A stretch of DNA of 33,110 bases from Caldisericum sp. CG2_30_36_11 (GTDB lineage: Bacteria; Caldisericota; Caldisericia; Caldisericales; Caldisericaceae). Of the stretch, positions 6,257 to 15,100 are shown one piece after another; the first letter of the stretch is position 1, and every line of letters starts with the position of its first letter. The notes below the pieces were generated by a model. The model searched no databases and was not told the origin of the DNA. It worked only from the letters and a program-made list of their open reading frames with translations. A program made the translations under genes and the position numbers. The DNA lies in NCBI GenBank assembly GCA_001871575.1, contig MNXV01000070.1, forward strand, positions 1-33,110, written 5' to 3'.

Positions 6257-8064
6257 TAGGATATATTGGCAATAAAGACGCTCTTCCAATACTTATAGAT
6301 GGATTGAAGCGTCTTGAATATCGTGGTTATGATTCAGCAGGAGTCGCAATTATTGGAGATGACCTAAAGGTTGTTAAAACTCAGGGAAGAATATCCGACC
6401 TCGAAAATAAGCTTAAAAACGAAGAATTAAAGGGTTCAATAGGGCTGGGGCATACAAGATGGGCAACCCACGGAGTTCCGAATGATGTAAATGCTCACCC
6501 TCATTTAAGCGAAAGTAAAAGTATCGTAGTGATCCATAATGGTATCATAGAAAACTATCTTGAATTGAAAAAGATGCTTGTTAAAGAAGGTAGAACTTTC
6601 AGAACCGATACTGATACAGAAGTTATTGCATACCTTATTGAGGAATTTTACGAAGGAGACCTTTTAAAAGCAGTTAAAAAGACCGTTGAACTCCTCGAAG
6701 GCTCTTACGCAATAGCCGTGATGAGTAAAAATGAAAGAGATCGTTTTGTTGCCGTGAGGAAGGATAGCCCACTTGTTGCAGGACTTGGTCAGGGTGAAAA
6801 TTTTATTGCATCAGATATACCTGCAATTCTCCCATACACAAAGAACATAATTATACTTGAGAACGGCGACATTATAGATGTGAGAAGAGAGAGCATTAAT
6901 GTTTACGACAAGAACCTTAACCTGATTACAAGAAACATCAAAAGGATTGACTGGAGAATTGAGGATGCCCAGAAGGGTGGGTTTAAGCATTTCATGCTTA
7001 AAGAAATTTTCGAGGAGCCTGATGTCATAAGAGAAGCAATGAGGGGAAGGGTGAGGGATGCAGTTGTTGAATTTCCCGAGCTTAATATTTCACTTGAATA
7101 TTTAAAAAGTATTAATCAGGTATATTTTGTAGCCTGCGGCACGGCGTATCATGCTGGTGTATTTGGGAAGTATCTTACAGAAAAATATTTGAGAATACCT
7201 GCACAGGCAGAAGTTGCCTCTGAATTCAGGTATAGAGACCCCGTAATAGATGAGCATACTCTCCTTTTCGTCATAAGCCAGTCGGGAGAGACAACAGATA
7301 CGCTTGCTGCCTTAAGATTTGGAAAAGAAAAAGGTGCCAGGACAATAGGCATTGCAAATGTCGTAGGAAGCTCTGTTACAAGGGAAGTCGATCAAGTTGT
7401 GTACATACATGCAGGCCCTGAAATTGCTGTTGCTTCAACCAAGGCTTATGTGGCACAGGTTGAAGTAATTTTACTCCTCATTGTCTATTTCGCTAAATTG
7501 CTTGGTAAACTTACAAAAGAGGAAGAAAGTAACATCGTAAATGATTTTCAGAAACTTGAAGAGAAGGCAAGGAGCATCGTTTTAAGAAGTAACGAAATTG
7601 CAGATTTTGTCTCAACTACAAAAAGTATAGAGGAGACTTTCTATATTGGACGAAATCTTGATTTTGCACTTTCTCTTGAAGGTGCTTTGAAGCTTAAAGA
7701 AATTTCCTATGTTCATGCGGAAGGGTATCCTGCAGGGGAGTTAAAACATGGTCCACTTGCACTTGTGACTCCTAATTCACTTGTCATTGCTGTTATAACT
7801 TATGGGCCTCTTAAGGAAAAAACTCTGAGTAATATAAAAGAGGTCAAAGCGCGTGGCGGAAAAGTCCTTGCGATTGCGCAAGAAGGGTACAATACAATCG
7901 AAGAAGTTGCAGATAGGGTTTTTTATGTCCCTAAAGTGGCAAATGACATTGGTCCAATTATTAATGTTATCCCTCTTCAGCTTATTGCTTACTATATGGC
8001 AGAAGCAAGAGGTCTTGACATAGATAAACCTCGAAACCTTGCGAAGTCAGTGACAGTGGAGTAA
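6244..8064 (+). CDS. glmS: Glutamine--fructose-6-phosphate aminotransferase GlmS
   Basis: GlmS makes glucosamine-6-phosphate from fructose-6-phosphate and glutamine, the committed step of amino-sugar synthesis. The 606-aa protein is full length: MCGIVGYIG supplies the N-terminal nucleophile Cys (class II glutaminase domain, about 1-220), followed by two SIS sugar-isomerase domains with SQSGETTDT (about 346-354) and the C-terminal DKPRNLAKSVTVE tail. GGAGGG precedes the ATG. The start lies inside the end of glmM. No glmS ribozyme leader is possible in this arrangement, so control must come from the glmM promoter or act otherwise. Confidence 0.98.
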   Translation: MCGIVGYIGNKDALPILIDGLKRLEYRGYDSAGVAIIGDDLKVVKTQGRISDLENKLKNEELKGSIGLGHTRWATHGVPNDVNAHPHLSESKSIVVIHNGIIENYLELKKMLVKEGRTFRTDTDTEVIAYLIEEFYEGDLLKAVKKTVELLEGSYAIAVMSKNERDRFVAVRKDSPLVAGLGQGENFIASDIPAILPYTKNIIILENGDIIDVRRESINVYDKNLNLITRNIKRIDWRIEDAQKGGFKHFMLKEIFEEPDVIREAMRGRVRDAVVEFPELNISLEYLKSINQVYFVACGTAYHAGVFGKYLTEKYLRIPAQAEVASEFRYRDPVIDEHTLLFVISQSGETTDTLAALRFGKEKGARTIGIANVVGSSVTREVDQVVYIHAGPEIAVASTKAYVAQVEVILLLIVYFAKLLGKLTKEEESNIVNDFQKLEEKARSIVLRSNEIADFVSTTKSIEETFYIGRNLDFALSLEGALKLKEISYVHAEGYPAGELKHGPLALVTPNSLVIAVITYGPLKEKTLSNIKEVKARGGKVLAIAQEGYNTIEEVADRVFYVPKVANDIGPIINVIPLQLIAYYMAEARGLDIDKPRNLAKSVTVE

Positions 8065-8210
8065 TCACCTGAAAAAGAGTGGCGATTATAGAGGAGTAAA
8101 AAGAGTTTAAAACTTATGCGCTAAAGATAAGTAAATTTTCGTGGATTATGAGTACTTATACCTTTTAGTTATTATTACCTATGAGGTGTAATCTAATAAT
8201 TTTTATTTGA

Positions 8211-8300
8211 TTAGATGTCCAGAGAGATGAATTAGACAGGATAAAACATGAAACAAATAGAACAATAATAGCTTACATGAGAGAGGAAATTAACTTTTGA
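8211..8300 (+). pseudogene. Possible remnant of a ribbon-helix-helix antitoxin gene
   Basis: An open stretch of 29 codons without a start codon ends at TGA 8298-8300. It reads RDELDRIKHETNRTIIAYMREEINF, similar in pattern to the helices of CopG-type ribbon-helix-helix proteins (LDRIA.ETGRS.S..IREAI). The preceding bases in another frame read NFYLIRCPE, which would fit the family's beta strand, so a two-base frameshift is conceivable. Too short to be certain. Confidence 0.25.
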
Positions 8301-9379
8301 TGAACAAATTTAGACAATATCAAATGATTGCTATACTGTCTGCTGTACTATTTGGAGTAAGCGCACCTCTTTCGAAACTTCTTTTAAGAGAAATTGACCC
8401 TATTCCACTTGCAGCGTTCTTATATATAGGAAGTGGTGCTGGTTTGTGGATTTTCCAGAGATTAGAGCGCCTCATAGCAAAACGAGAGCATGAAGAGGCT
8501 TCTCTTTCAAAAAAAGATATTCCTTGGCTTATTGGTGCCATATTATCGGGTGGTGTTATCGCACCCATTTTATTGATGTTCAGTTTGCGTATAACACCTG
8601 CTTCTACTGCATCTTTGCTTTTGAATTTTGAAAGTGTGGCTACTGCATTAATTGCAGGATTATTCTTTAGCGAGTACATAGGTAAGAGAGTTTGGATATC
8701 TATTTTATTGATTACTTTAGCAAGCATACTCCTTTCCTGGAATTTTACAGGCCAATGGGGATTATCCGTAGGTGCAATAGGAATTATCTTTGCATGTTTC
8801 TGCTGGGGAATAGATAACAATTTTACAAGAAATATCTCATCAAAAAATCCCTTTTCTATTGTTATAATAAAGGGATTTTCTGCAGGTTTATTTTCTTTGT
8901 CTTTAGCAATCCTGTTTAAAAATGTACTTCCAGGCTTAAAGATAATTTTGCTTTCGATGCTACTTGGCTGTTTCAGTTATGGTTTCAGTCTCGTGTTATT
9001 TGTGCTTGCGTTGAGAAATCTTGGAAACTCAAGGACAAGCGCATTTTTTGGAACTGCACCTTTTATAGGCGCAGCGCTATCTTTTATATTATTTAAAGAT
9101 AATCCGAACATTATGTTTATTATTTCACTGCCTTTAATGATCGTGGGTGCTGTTTTTTTATTAAAGGAAAAACATAGCCATAAACATTTTCATGAATATG
9201 TTGCCCATGTTCACATGCATAATCATAGAGATGGTCATCATAACCATCCCCATAAACCTGGAGAAGTACCAGAGAGTGGGTATCATTCACACTTTCATAT
9301 TCATGAACCATTAGAGCATGAGCATTCACATGTGCCTGATATACATCACAGGCACAGTCATACACCTCATAAAAAATAA
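8300..9379 (+). CDS. EamA/DMT-family transporter with His-rich C-terminal tail
   Basis: About ten hydrophobic segments in two EamA halves (roughly 10-150 and 155-285) mark a drug/metabolite-type membrane exporter or permease. The last ~69 residues form a hydrophilic tail with 24 histidines arranged in HxH patterns, ending EHEHSHVPDIHHRHSH. Such tails bind transition metals such as Zn, Ni or Co in other proteins; metal transport or sensing is inferred, not shown. ATG 8300 is preferred to the adjacent TTG 8297; GAGAGG lies upstream. The gene stands alone, converging on the opp operon with a shared terminator. Confidence 0.85.
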   Translation: MNKFRQYQMIAILSAVLFGVSAPLSKLLLREIDPIPLAAFLYIGSGAGLWIFQRLERLIAKREHEEASLSKKDIPWLIGAILSGGVIAPILLMFSLRITPASTASLLLNFESVATALIAGLFFSEYIGKRVWISILLITLASILLSWNFTGQWGLSVGAIGIIFACFCWGIDNNFTRNISSKNPFSIVIIKGFSAGLFSLSLAILFKNVLPGLKIILLSMLLGCFSYGFSLVLFVLALRNLGNSRTSAFFGTAPFIGAALSFILFKDNPNIMFIISLPLMIVGAVFLLKEKHSHKHFHEYVAHVHMHNHRDGHHNHPHKPGEVPESGYHSHFHIHEPLEHEHSHVPDIHHRHSHTPHKK

Positions 9380-9434
9380 TTGCATTATCAGAAAATAACA
9401 GAGAAGAATGAAACTAATATAAATTGTAAAATTG

Positions 9435-9462
9435 AAATAGAGCTCAGTTTTGAGCCCTATTT
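9435..9462. terminator. Bidirectional terminator between DMT gene and oppF
   Basis: AAATAG-A-GCTCA, loop GTTT, TGAGC-C-CTATTT forms a hairpin with one mismatch, followed on the plus strand by TTTTTT. It overlaps the oppF stop codon (9457-9459) and can end both converging transcripts. Confidence 0.65.
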
Positions 9463-10440
9463 TTTATAAAGGTGGCAGGCAACTGAATGACCTGCTTCAG
9501 TCTCTTCTAAAACTGGTTCTACTTCCTTGCAGATATCCATTGCATATTTGCAACGAGGTCTGAATCTACAACCTTTTGGAAGTTTGATATTGCTTGAAAT
9601 ATCTCCTTCAAGGAGTATTCTTTCTCTGCTTTTCTCGACCTTTGGGTCGGGTATTGGCACTGCGGAAATCAGTGCCTGTGTGTACGGATGTAATGGCTTT
9701 TTGTATATCTCTCCACTTGGTGCTATTTCCATTATTCTGCCGAGATACATAACAATAATTGAGTTGCTTATGTGTTTCACCATAGCAAGGTCGTGTGAAA
9801 TAAATAGATATGTAAGGTTAAATTTTTCTTGAAGGTCCTCGAAAGTATTTATTATCTGTGCCTGAATTGATACATCAAGTGCAGAAACAGGTTCATCAGC
9901 CACAATAAATTCTGGTTCAACAGCAAGTGCCCTTGCAAGTCCAATTCTCTGTCTCTGACCCCCTGAAAATTCATGAGGAAATCTTGTCAGGTGTTCTGGA
10001 TCAAGCCCCAGAAGATTAAGAATATACGTTGCTCTTTCCTTTCTCTCATTTGGCTTGTATAAATTATGAATCTCCATTGGTTCCTTAACAATGTCTTCAA
10101 CAGTAAGTCTCGGGTCAAGTGATGCATAGGGATCCTGGAATATCATTTGGAGTTTTCTTCTCACTTTTTTCATTTCGTTTTCATTGAGTTTTGCTATGTC
10201 TATTCCTTCAAATATAATGCTCCCGGCAGTTGGTTCGTAAAGTTTGATTATTGTTCTGCCTACTGTTGTTTTGCCGCTCCCTGTTTCTCCAACAAGGCCA
10301 ACGGTCTCTCCCTTTTTAACCTTAAAACTTATATCATCAACTGCTTTAACTGTATCTCCTACTGTGCTTGCGAAAAGCCCGCTTTTTATGGAGAAATATT
10401 TTTTCAGGCTTTGAACTTCAAGAATGATCTCGTTTTCCAT
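9457..10440 (-). CDS. oppF: Oligopeptide ABC transporter ATPase OppF
   Basis: One of two ATPases that power oligopeptide import. The 327-aa protein has Walker A GETGSGKTT (about 51-59), signature SGGQRQRIGLARAL, Walker B FIVADEPVSALD and switch His in SHD. The C-terminal oligopeptide-transporter extension has CRFRPRCKYAMDIC, a Cys cluster that holds an iron-sulfur centre in related proteins. It is the last gene of the operon; its ATG overlaps the oppD stop by one base (TAATG) and is preceded by AAGGGA. Peptide versus nickel or sugar substrate is decided mainly by OppA and is not certain. Confidence 0.92.
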   Translation of the reverse strand: MENEIILEVQSLKKYFSIKSGLFASTVGDTVKAVDDISFKVKKGETVGLVGETGSGKTTVGRTIIKLYEPTAGSIIFEGIDIAKLNENEMKKVRRKLQMIFQDPYASLDPRLTVEDIVKEPMEIHNLYKPNERKERATYILNLLGLDPEHLTRFPHEFSGGQRQRIGLARALAVEPEFIVADEPVSALDVSIQAQIINTFEDLQEKFNLTYLFISHDLAMVKHISNSIIVMYLGRIMEIAPSGEIYKKPLHPYTQALISAVPIPDPKVEKSRERILLEGDISSNIKLPKGCRFRPRCKYAMDICKEVEPVLEETEAGHSVACHLYKK

Positions 10441-11438
10441 TATTCATCCCTTTTTACTTTTTGAGCCCTTTTATCAAGAAGCCAGCACATAGTCCTGTGT
10501 CCTTCTTCTGAGTTGAAGTAAGGGGGCCTTTCTTCAAAACAAATCTTCATTGCGTATGAACATCTCATGGCAAACGGGCAACCCTTTGGAGGAGACATTA
10601 GATCTGGTGGGAGTCCCTTAATTGTGGAGAGTCTTTCCTTTTCTTGTTCATCTACTCTTGGCACAGCACGGAGTAGTCCCCATGTATAAGGGTGTTTCGG
10701 GTTATCGAAAACCTGTCTGTCATTTCCCTCTTCGACAATCAAACCTGCATACATTACAATGATTCTGCTACATAGACCTGCAACGACTGCGAGGTTATGT
10801 GTAATAAGAATTATTGAAGAGTTAACCCTTGATTTTAAATCCTGAAGTAGATTTAAAATTTGTGCCTGGATTGTTACATCTACCGAAGTTGTTGGTTCGT
10901 CTGCGATAACAATCTTTGGCTCACAGGAAAGCGCAAGAGCAATCATTGCTCTCTGTCTCATGCCTCCACTCAACTGGTGCGGATACTGGTTAAATACATT
11001 TTCAGGAGATTTTATACGGACCATACTTAGAAGCTCAATGATCTTTTTCTTTGTCTCTTCTTTAGTTATGTTTTTATGTAGGATAAGCATTTCAGATAAC
11101 TGAAAACCAATAGTTAGTGCTGGATTAAGTGATGTCATAGGATCTTGAAATATCATTGATATTTTAGCGCCTCTTATCTTTCTCATCTCAGACTCAGATA
11201 ATTTGAGTAAATCAGTTCCATCTAAACTTACTTCTCCTGAAACGATTTTTCCGGGTGGATATGTGATGAGTCTCATAATTGATAGACCCGTTACAGTCTT
11301 TCCACATCCTGATTCTCCCACAATCCCAACTGCTTCTCCTGGATTTACGCTAAAATCGATTCCCCTCACTGCTTTAACGACGCCTGTATATGTGAAGAAT
11401 TCTGTTTTAAGATCTTTTACTCTAAGAACTGGTTCCAT
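10440..11438 (-). CDS. oppD: Oligopeptide ABC transporter ATPase OppD
   Basis: Second ATPase of the importer, pairing with OppF under the OppBC channel. Walker A GESGCGKT, signature LSGGMRQRAMIALAL, Walker B IVIADEPTTSVD and the C-terminal Cys motif CPFAMRCSYAMKIC are present. Two starts are possible. ATG 11450 overlaps the oppC stop (TAATG) but lacks a ribosome site. ATG 11438 follows AGAGG and gives MEPVLRVKDLK, the usual family start, so I chose it; the spacing of four bases is a little short. Confidence 0.92.
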   Translation of the reverse strand: MEPVLRVKDLKTEFFTYTGVVKAVRGIDFSVNPGEAVGIVGESGCGKTVTGLSIMRLITYPPGKIVSGEVSLDGTDLLKLSESEMRKIRGAKISMIFQDPMTSLNPALTIGFQLSEMLILHKNITKEETKKKIIELLSMVRIKSPENVFNQYPHQLSGGMRQRAMIALALSCEPKIVIADEPTTSVDVTIQAQILNLLQDLKSRVNSSIILITHNLAVVAGLCSRIIVMYAGLIVEEGNDRQVFDNPKHPYTWGLLRAVPRVDEQEKERLSTIKGLPPDLMSPPKGCPFAMRCSYAMKICFEERPPYFNSEEGHRTMCWLLDKRAQKVKRDE

Positions 11439-11449
11439 TTTTCCTCTCA

Positions 11450-12364
11450 TTATTTTCTTTGTCTCGGGTCGAGTGCATCTCGCAAACCGTCGCCGAGGAA
11501 GTTAAAAGATAGCATGGTGATAGAAATAAACAGTGCAGGGAAAAATAGAAGATTTGGATGTGATTGGAACGACCTTACACCGTCTGATGCAAGTACACCC
11601 CAGCTTGCTACTGGAGCTGATACACCCAATCCAATAAAGCTCAGAAATGCTTCAAAAAAGATTGCATTTGGAATTAGAAGAGTTGCAGTTACTATAATTG
11701 GACCGATTGCATTTGGGATGATGTGTCTTACGAGTATTCTTGTTCTTGATGCGCCAAGCGTTTTCGCAGCAAGCGTAAATTCCTGCTCTTTTAAACTTAA
11801 TGTTTGGCCTCTTACAATTCTTGCCATACCTACCCAGTAACCAATTCCAAGTGCTATAAAAATGTTTGTAAGCCCCGGTCCAAGCACAACCATGAGAAGA
11901 ATTACAATGAGGAGTATTGGGACGCCGTAGAGGATATCGACAAATCTCATCATTACGTTATCAACTTTGCCACCCATGAATCCTGAAATTCCACCATAAA
12001 GTACGCCTATAATCAAGTTTATGAAACTTGCAACAAAACCAACCGCAAGGGATATTCTTGCTCCGTATAGAACTCTTGTAAATACATCCCTTCCCAATTC
12101 ATCTGTCCCAAACCAGTGAGAGCCGGATATTGGTGCATAAACGTTATTGAGGTTTGTGGCATCATATTCATAAACGGAAACCATGGGGCCAAAAATAGCC
12201 AGAGCAATTAGGACAATTATTATATAGAGACCTATAAGAGCCAGTTTATTTTTTTTCAGTCTTCTCCATGCGTCTGCCCAGTATCCGATGCTTGGTCTTA
12301 TATATTCCTTTGCTTCAATCTCTTCAGTTTTTACAGGTTCAAAAAGTTCTTTTTCGTTGATCAT
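11450..12364 (-). CDS. oppC: Oligopeptide ABC transporter permease OppC
   Basis: The 304-aa permease has a cytoplasmic N-terminal stretch of about 35 residues, an OppC-type first helix (KNKLALIGLYIIIVLIAL) and five further membrane segments. The cytoplasmic coupling loop AAKTLGASRTRILVRHIIPNA (about 200-220) contacts the ATPases. It forms the membrane channel with OppB. Its ATG overlaps the oppB stop (ATGA), giving tight translational coupling. Confidence 0.93.
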   Translation of the reverse strand: MINEKELFEPVKTEEIEAKEYIRPSIGYWADAWRRLKKNKLALIGLYIIIVLIALAIFGPMVSVYEYDATNLNNVYAPISGSHWFGTDELGRDVFTRVLYGARISLAVGFVASFINLIIGVLYGGISGFMGGKVDNVMMRFVDILYGVPILLIVILLMVVLGPGLTNIFIALGIGYWVGMARIVRGQTLSLKEQEFTLAAKTLGASRTRILVRHIIPNAIGPIIVTATLLIPNAIFFEAFLSFIGLGVSAPVASWGVLASDGVRSFQSHPNLLFFPALFISITMLSFNFLGDGLRDALDPRQRK

Positions 12365-13293
12365 TTTATTTTCTCCGTTGAATAGGTAATTCTTGGGTCA
12401 AGGAAGGCATAGATAATGTCAACGACAAAATTTGCAATGATTAGAAATGCAGCATAGAATACTGTAGTTCCTAGAATTACTGTATAATCTCTATCGTATA
12501 TGCTTGTTACATAATATCTCCCTAATCCGGGGATAAAGAAAAGTCTCTCTACAATAAAACTACCTGTGAATACTGCTGCAATCAGTGGGCCCAGATAAGT
12601 GACAACTGGAATTAGCGCATTTTTTAATGCATGTATTATCATAACTCTGTATTCTGATAGTCCCTTTGAACGAGCTGTTTTAATGTAATCCTGGTTTAAA
12701 ACATCGAGCATGCTCGACCTCATCAGTCTTGCTATATATGCAGTTGGGTACGCAGCAAGAGTAATAGCAGGTAGTATTATGTTATGCCATTCCCCCCAGC
12801 CTGCTACGCTGAGAAGATGTAACTTTAATCCAAATACGTACATAAAAAGCGTTGCAAGGATAAAATTAGGAATTGATATTCCGAGTATAGAAAAGAACAT
12901 TACAAAATTGTCCTGCCAGAAATTCTGTTTATATGCTGATATTATTCCTGCAGGAATTCCGAGCCCGAGTGAGATAAGTATCGCAACAAGTCCTAAAAGT
13001 GCAGACACAGGGAACCCCTTCCTCACGATATCATTTACAGTAAGTGCATCGTATCTGAATGAAGGTCCCAAATCACCTTTCATAAGGCTTATCATATAAT
13101 CCGCATATTGCTTCCAGAGAGGGTCATTAAAATGGTATTTTTGTTCAAGATTTTTGAGAACAGCATCCGGAACTGCTTTCTCTTTTGTAAAAGGACCGCC
13201 TGGAATTGCTTTAGCAAGGAAGAAGGTAATAGTTGCAATAATAAAGAGAGTGACTAACATTGCAATAACTCTTTGTATAACAAATTTTCTCAT
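12361..13293 (-). CDS. oppB: Oligopeptide ABC transporter permease OppB
   Basis: The 310-aa permease begins with the OppB-type N-terminal helix (VIQRVIAMLVTLFIIATITFF) and has about six membrane segments. The coupling loop ARSKGLSEYRVMIIHALKNAL sits at about 205-225, and GSFIVERLFFIPGLG follows near the C-terminus. It partners OppC. GGAGG precedes the ATG. A stable stem-loop lies in the short gap after oppA. Confidence 0.93.
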   Translation of the reverse strand: MRKFVIQRVIAMLVTLFIIATITFFLAKAIPGGPFTKEKAVPDAVLKNLEQKYHFNDPLWKQYADYMISLMKGDLGPSFRYDALTVNDIVRKGFPVSALLGLVAILISLGLGIPAGIISAYKQNFWQDNFVMFFSILGISIPNFILATLFMYVFGLKLHLLSVAGWGEWHNIILPAITLAAYPTAYIARLMRSSMLDVLNQDYIKTARSKGLSEYRVMIIHALKNALIPVVTYLGPLIAAVFTGSFIVERLFFIPGLGRYYVTSIYDRDYTVILGTTVFYAAFLIIANFVVDIIYAFLDPRITYSTEKIK

Positions 13294-13312
13294 TTGTTAA
13301 TCCTCCAGTGGA

Positions 13313-13344
13313 AGCCATGCCCCGATATTAACAGAGGCATGGCT
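13313..13344 (-). promoter_or_regulatory. Intercistronic stem-loop between oppA and oppB
   Basis: Arms AGCCATGCC and GGCATGGCT (9 bp, 14-base loop) sit between the oppA stop (13354) and the oppB start (13293), without a following T-run in the transcript direction. Such hairpins commonly protect the upstream binding-protein mRNA from 3' decay so more OppA than channel is made. Confidence 0.6.
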
Positions 13345-13353
13345 CTTTTCGAG

Positions 13354-14955
13354 TTAATGTTTTTCGATATAAGCTTCCTTGAAGTCTGTGTAACCGAGTG
13401 CTGATGTATAGTAACCTTTTATGTAAGGTTTTATAAGTTCAGGCCTTGTATAGAAGTAAATTGGGCCAATCGGCATTTCGGCCATAAGGATTGTTTCAGC
13501 TTTGTGCATTGCATCCATTCTTGCTGCCTGGTCACCGGTTGATTTTGCTATTCTTACATACTCATCGTACTGTGTGTTGCTCCAGCCAGTGTCGTTATTT
13601 CCGCCGCCTGTAACCCACATATCAATGAATGTCATAGGGTCAGTATAATCGCCAATCCAGCCTGCTCTTGCTACATCATAATTCAAATTATTTCTGTTAT
13701 CAAGATAAACCTTCCACTCCTGGTTTGTAAGTGTGCAGTTTATGCCAAGAGTTTCTTTCCACATTCTTTGTATTGCTTCAGCAATTGTCTTGTGTCTTTC
13801 ATTTGTGTTATAAAGAAGGACGAAAGTAGGGAAGCCTTTTCCGTCAGGATAACCTGCCTCAGCAAGCAGTTTCTTTGCTTCGTCAGGATCATATGCTTTG
13901 AAGAAATCCCCACCAACTTTTCTGAAGTCACTTCCAGGCGTTGCATCTGGAACACCTGGTGGGACATAAGCAGTTGCGGGAAGTTCTCCTGACTTTGTGA
14001 TGTTCTTAACGATTGCTTCTCTATCAATTGCAAACATAAGTGCTTTTCTCACTCTTATATCGTCGAATGGCTTCTTTGTTACATTGAAAAGGTAGTAGTA
14101 TGTCCCGAGGTATGGATTTACAGTTAGTTTACCCTCTGCCTTAAGCCTGTCAAGTTCTGCCGGAGGCGGGTTAGGTCCCCAATCAATTTCTCCATTTTCA
14201 AACATCAACATTTCGGTAGTATTTTCCTCGACCATTGAGAAGACAATCTTGGTGAGTTTTACCTTGCCTTTATCCCAGTAGTTTGGATTATTTACCATCT
14301 CAATTGTGTGGTTATGGTCCCACAAGGTCAGCTTAAAAGACCCATTGCTTACATAATTGTCAGCAGATTTTGCCCAGTCAGGATTTGATTGGTCGAGTTT
14401 TTTGTTTATCGGAAGGTATGTGGTGAATGAAAGAAGTGAAGTAAAGTAAGGAGTAGGTGCTTCAAGAGTTACTTCGAGTGTTTTGTCGTCAAGAGCTTTT
14501 ACGCCAACTTCATCTGCATTTGTTAACTCACCTGAATTATATTTTTCACCGTTTTTTATGTAGTATAGCTGATATGAATATTCTGATGCTATTTCCGGGC
14601 TCAGAGCTGTTTTCCATGCATATTCAAAGTCGCCTGCTGTAAGTGGTTCTCCGTTTGACCATTTTGTGTCTTTCAGTTTAAATGTCCATACAAGACCATC
14701 TGTAGAAACAGTGTAACTTTCTGCAACAGAAGGTACAATCTGTCCCTGGTTATCATACCTCATAAGACCATCGAACAGGTTCAAAAGCATCGTGAACTCA
14801 GGAATACCTGTTGCTTTCCTTGGATCAAAGTACTGTGGTTCAGCGCCTACGTTGTACTTTAACACCATTTCTTCAACTGGTGCAGCTTTCTTACATCCTG
14901 CAAAAGTTCCCAGCATTGCTACCACTAACATAAGAATTGTTAGTTTTTTTAACAT
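13354..14955 (-). CDS. oppA: Oligopeptide-binding lipoprotein OppA
   Basis: The 533-aa solute-binding protein (SBP family 5) captures peptides outside the cell and passes them to OppBCDF. A lipoprotein signal ends in the lipobox FAGC with Cys at residue 21. The family start GAEPQYFDPRKATGIPE and segments DTKWSNGEPLTAGDFEYAWK and VRKALMFAIDREAI are clear. As first gene of the operon it has a strong AAAGGAGGT site and a leader holding two inverted repeats. Family 5 also contains dipeptide, nickel and sugar binders, but the full A-B-C-D-F order and sequence look favour oligopeptides. Confidence 0.93.
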   Translation of the reverse strand: MLKKLTILMLVVAMLGTFAGCKKAAPVEEMVLKYNVGAEPQYFDPRKATGIPEFTMLLNLFDGLMRYDNQGQIVPSVAESYTVSTDGLVWTFKLKDTKWSNGEPLTAGDFEYAWKTALSPEIASEYSYQLYYIKNGEKYNSGELTNADEVGVKALDDKTLEVTLEAPTPYFTSLLSFTTYLPINKKLDQSNPDWAKSADNYVSNGSFKLTLWDHNHTIEMVNNPNYWDKGKVKLTKIVFSMVEENTTEMLMFENGEIDWGPNPPPAELDRLKAEGKLTVNPYLGTYYYLFNVTKKPFDDIRVRKALMFAIDREAIVKNITKSGELPATAYVPPGVPDATPGSDFRKVGGDFFKAYDPDEAKKLLAEAGYPDGKGFPTFVLLYNTNERHKTIAEAIQRMWKETLGINCTLTNQEWKVYLDNRNNLNYDVARAGWIGDYTDPMTFIDMWVTGGGNNDTGWSNTQYDEYVRIAKSTGDQAARMDAMHKAETILMAEMPIGPIYFYTRPELIKPYIKGYYTSALGYTDFKEAYIEKH

Positions 14956-14976
14956 ACTAACCTCCTTTAAAAAATT

Positions 14977-14996
14977 TTATGCCATTTGAGGCATAA
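14977..14996 (-). promoter_or_regulatory. Hairpin in oppA leader
   Basis: TTATGCC and GGCATAA (7 bp, 6-base loop) lie a few bases upstream of the oppA ribosome site. In the transcript this hairpin would sit next to the Shine-Dalgarno region; a role in mRNA stability or translation is possible. Confidence 0.4.
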
Positions 14997-15004
14997 TTAA
15001 AAAC

Positions 15005-15031
15005 TTGCTGTTATTTAATCCAGCAATTATA
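15005..15031 (-). promoter_or_regulatory. oppA -10 region with overlapping inverted repeat
   Basis: On the minus strand TATAAT (15031-15026) is directly followed by an inverted repeat, TTGCTG (15026-15021) and CAGCAA (15010-15005), that would straddle the transcription start. This is a classic operator position. The -35 box is weak. Binding protein unknown. Confidence 0.4.
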
Positions 15032-15100
15032 TTTTACTCTAAAAAATTTTTTCTACAAAAAATATAACAATCATAGGATTATCAAATATCTCATAATTTT

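Noticed and set aside
8065-8100. Terminator after glmS
   Set aside because: Only a weak AATCACC/GGCGATT pairing and no T-run.
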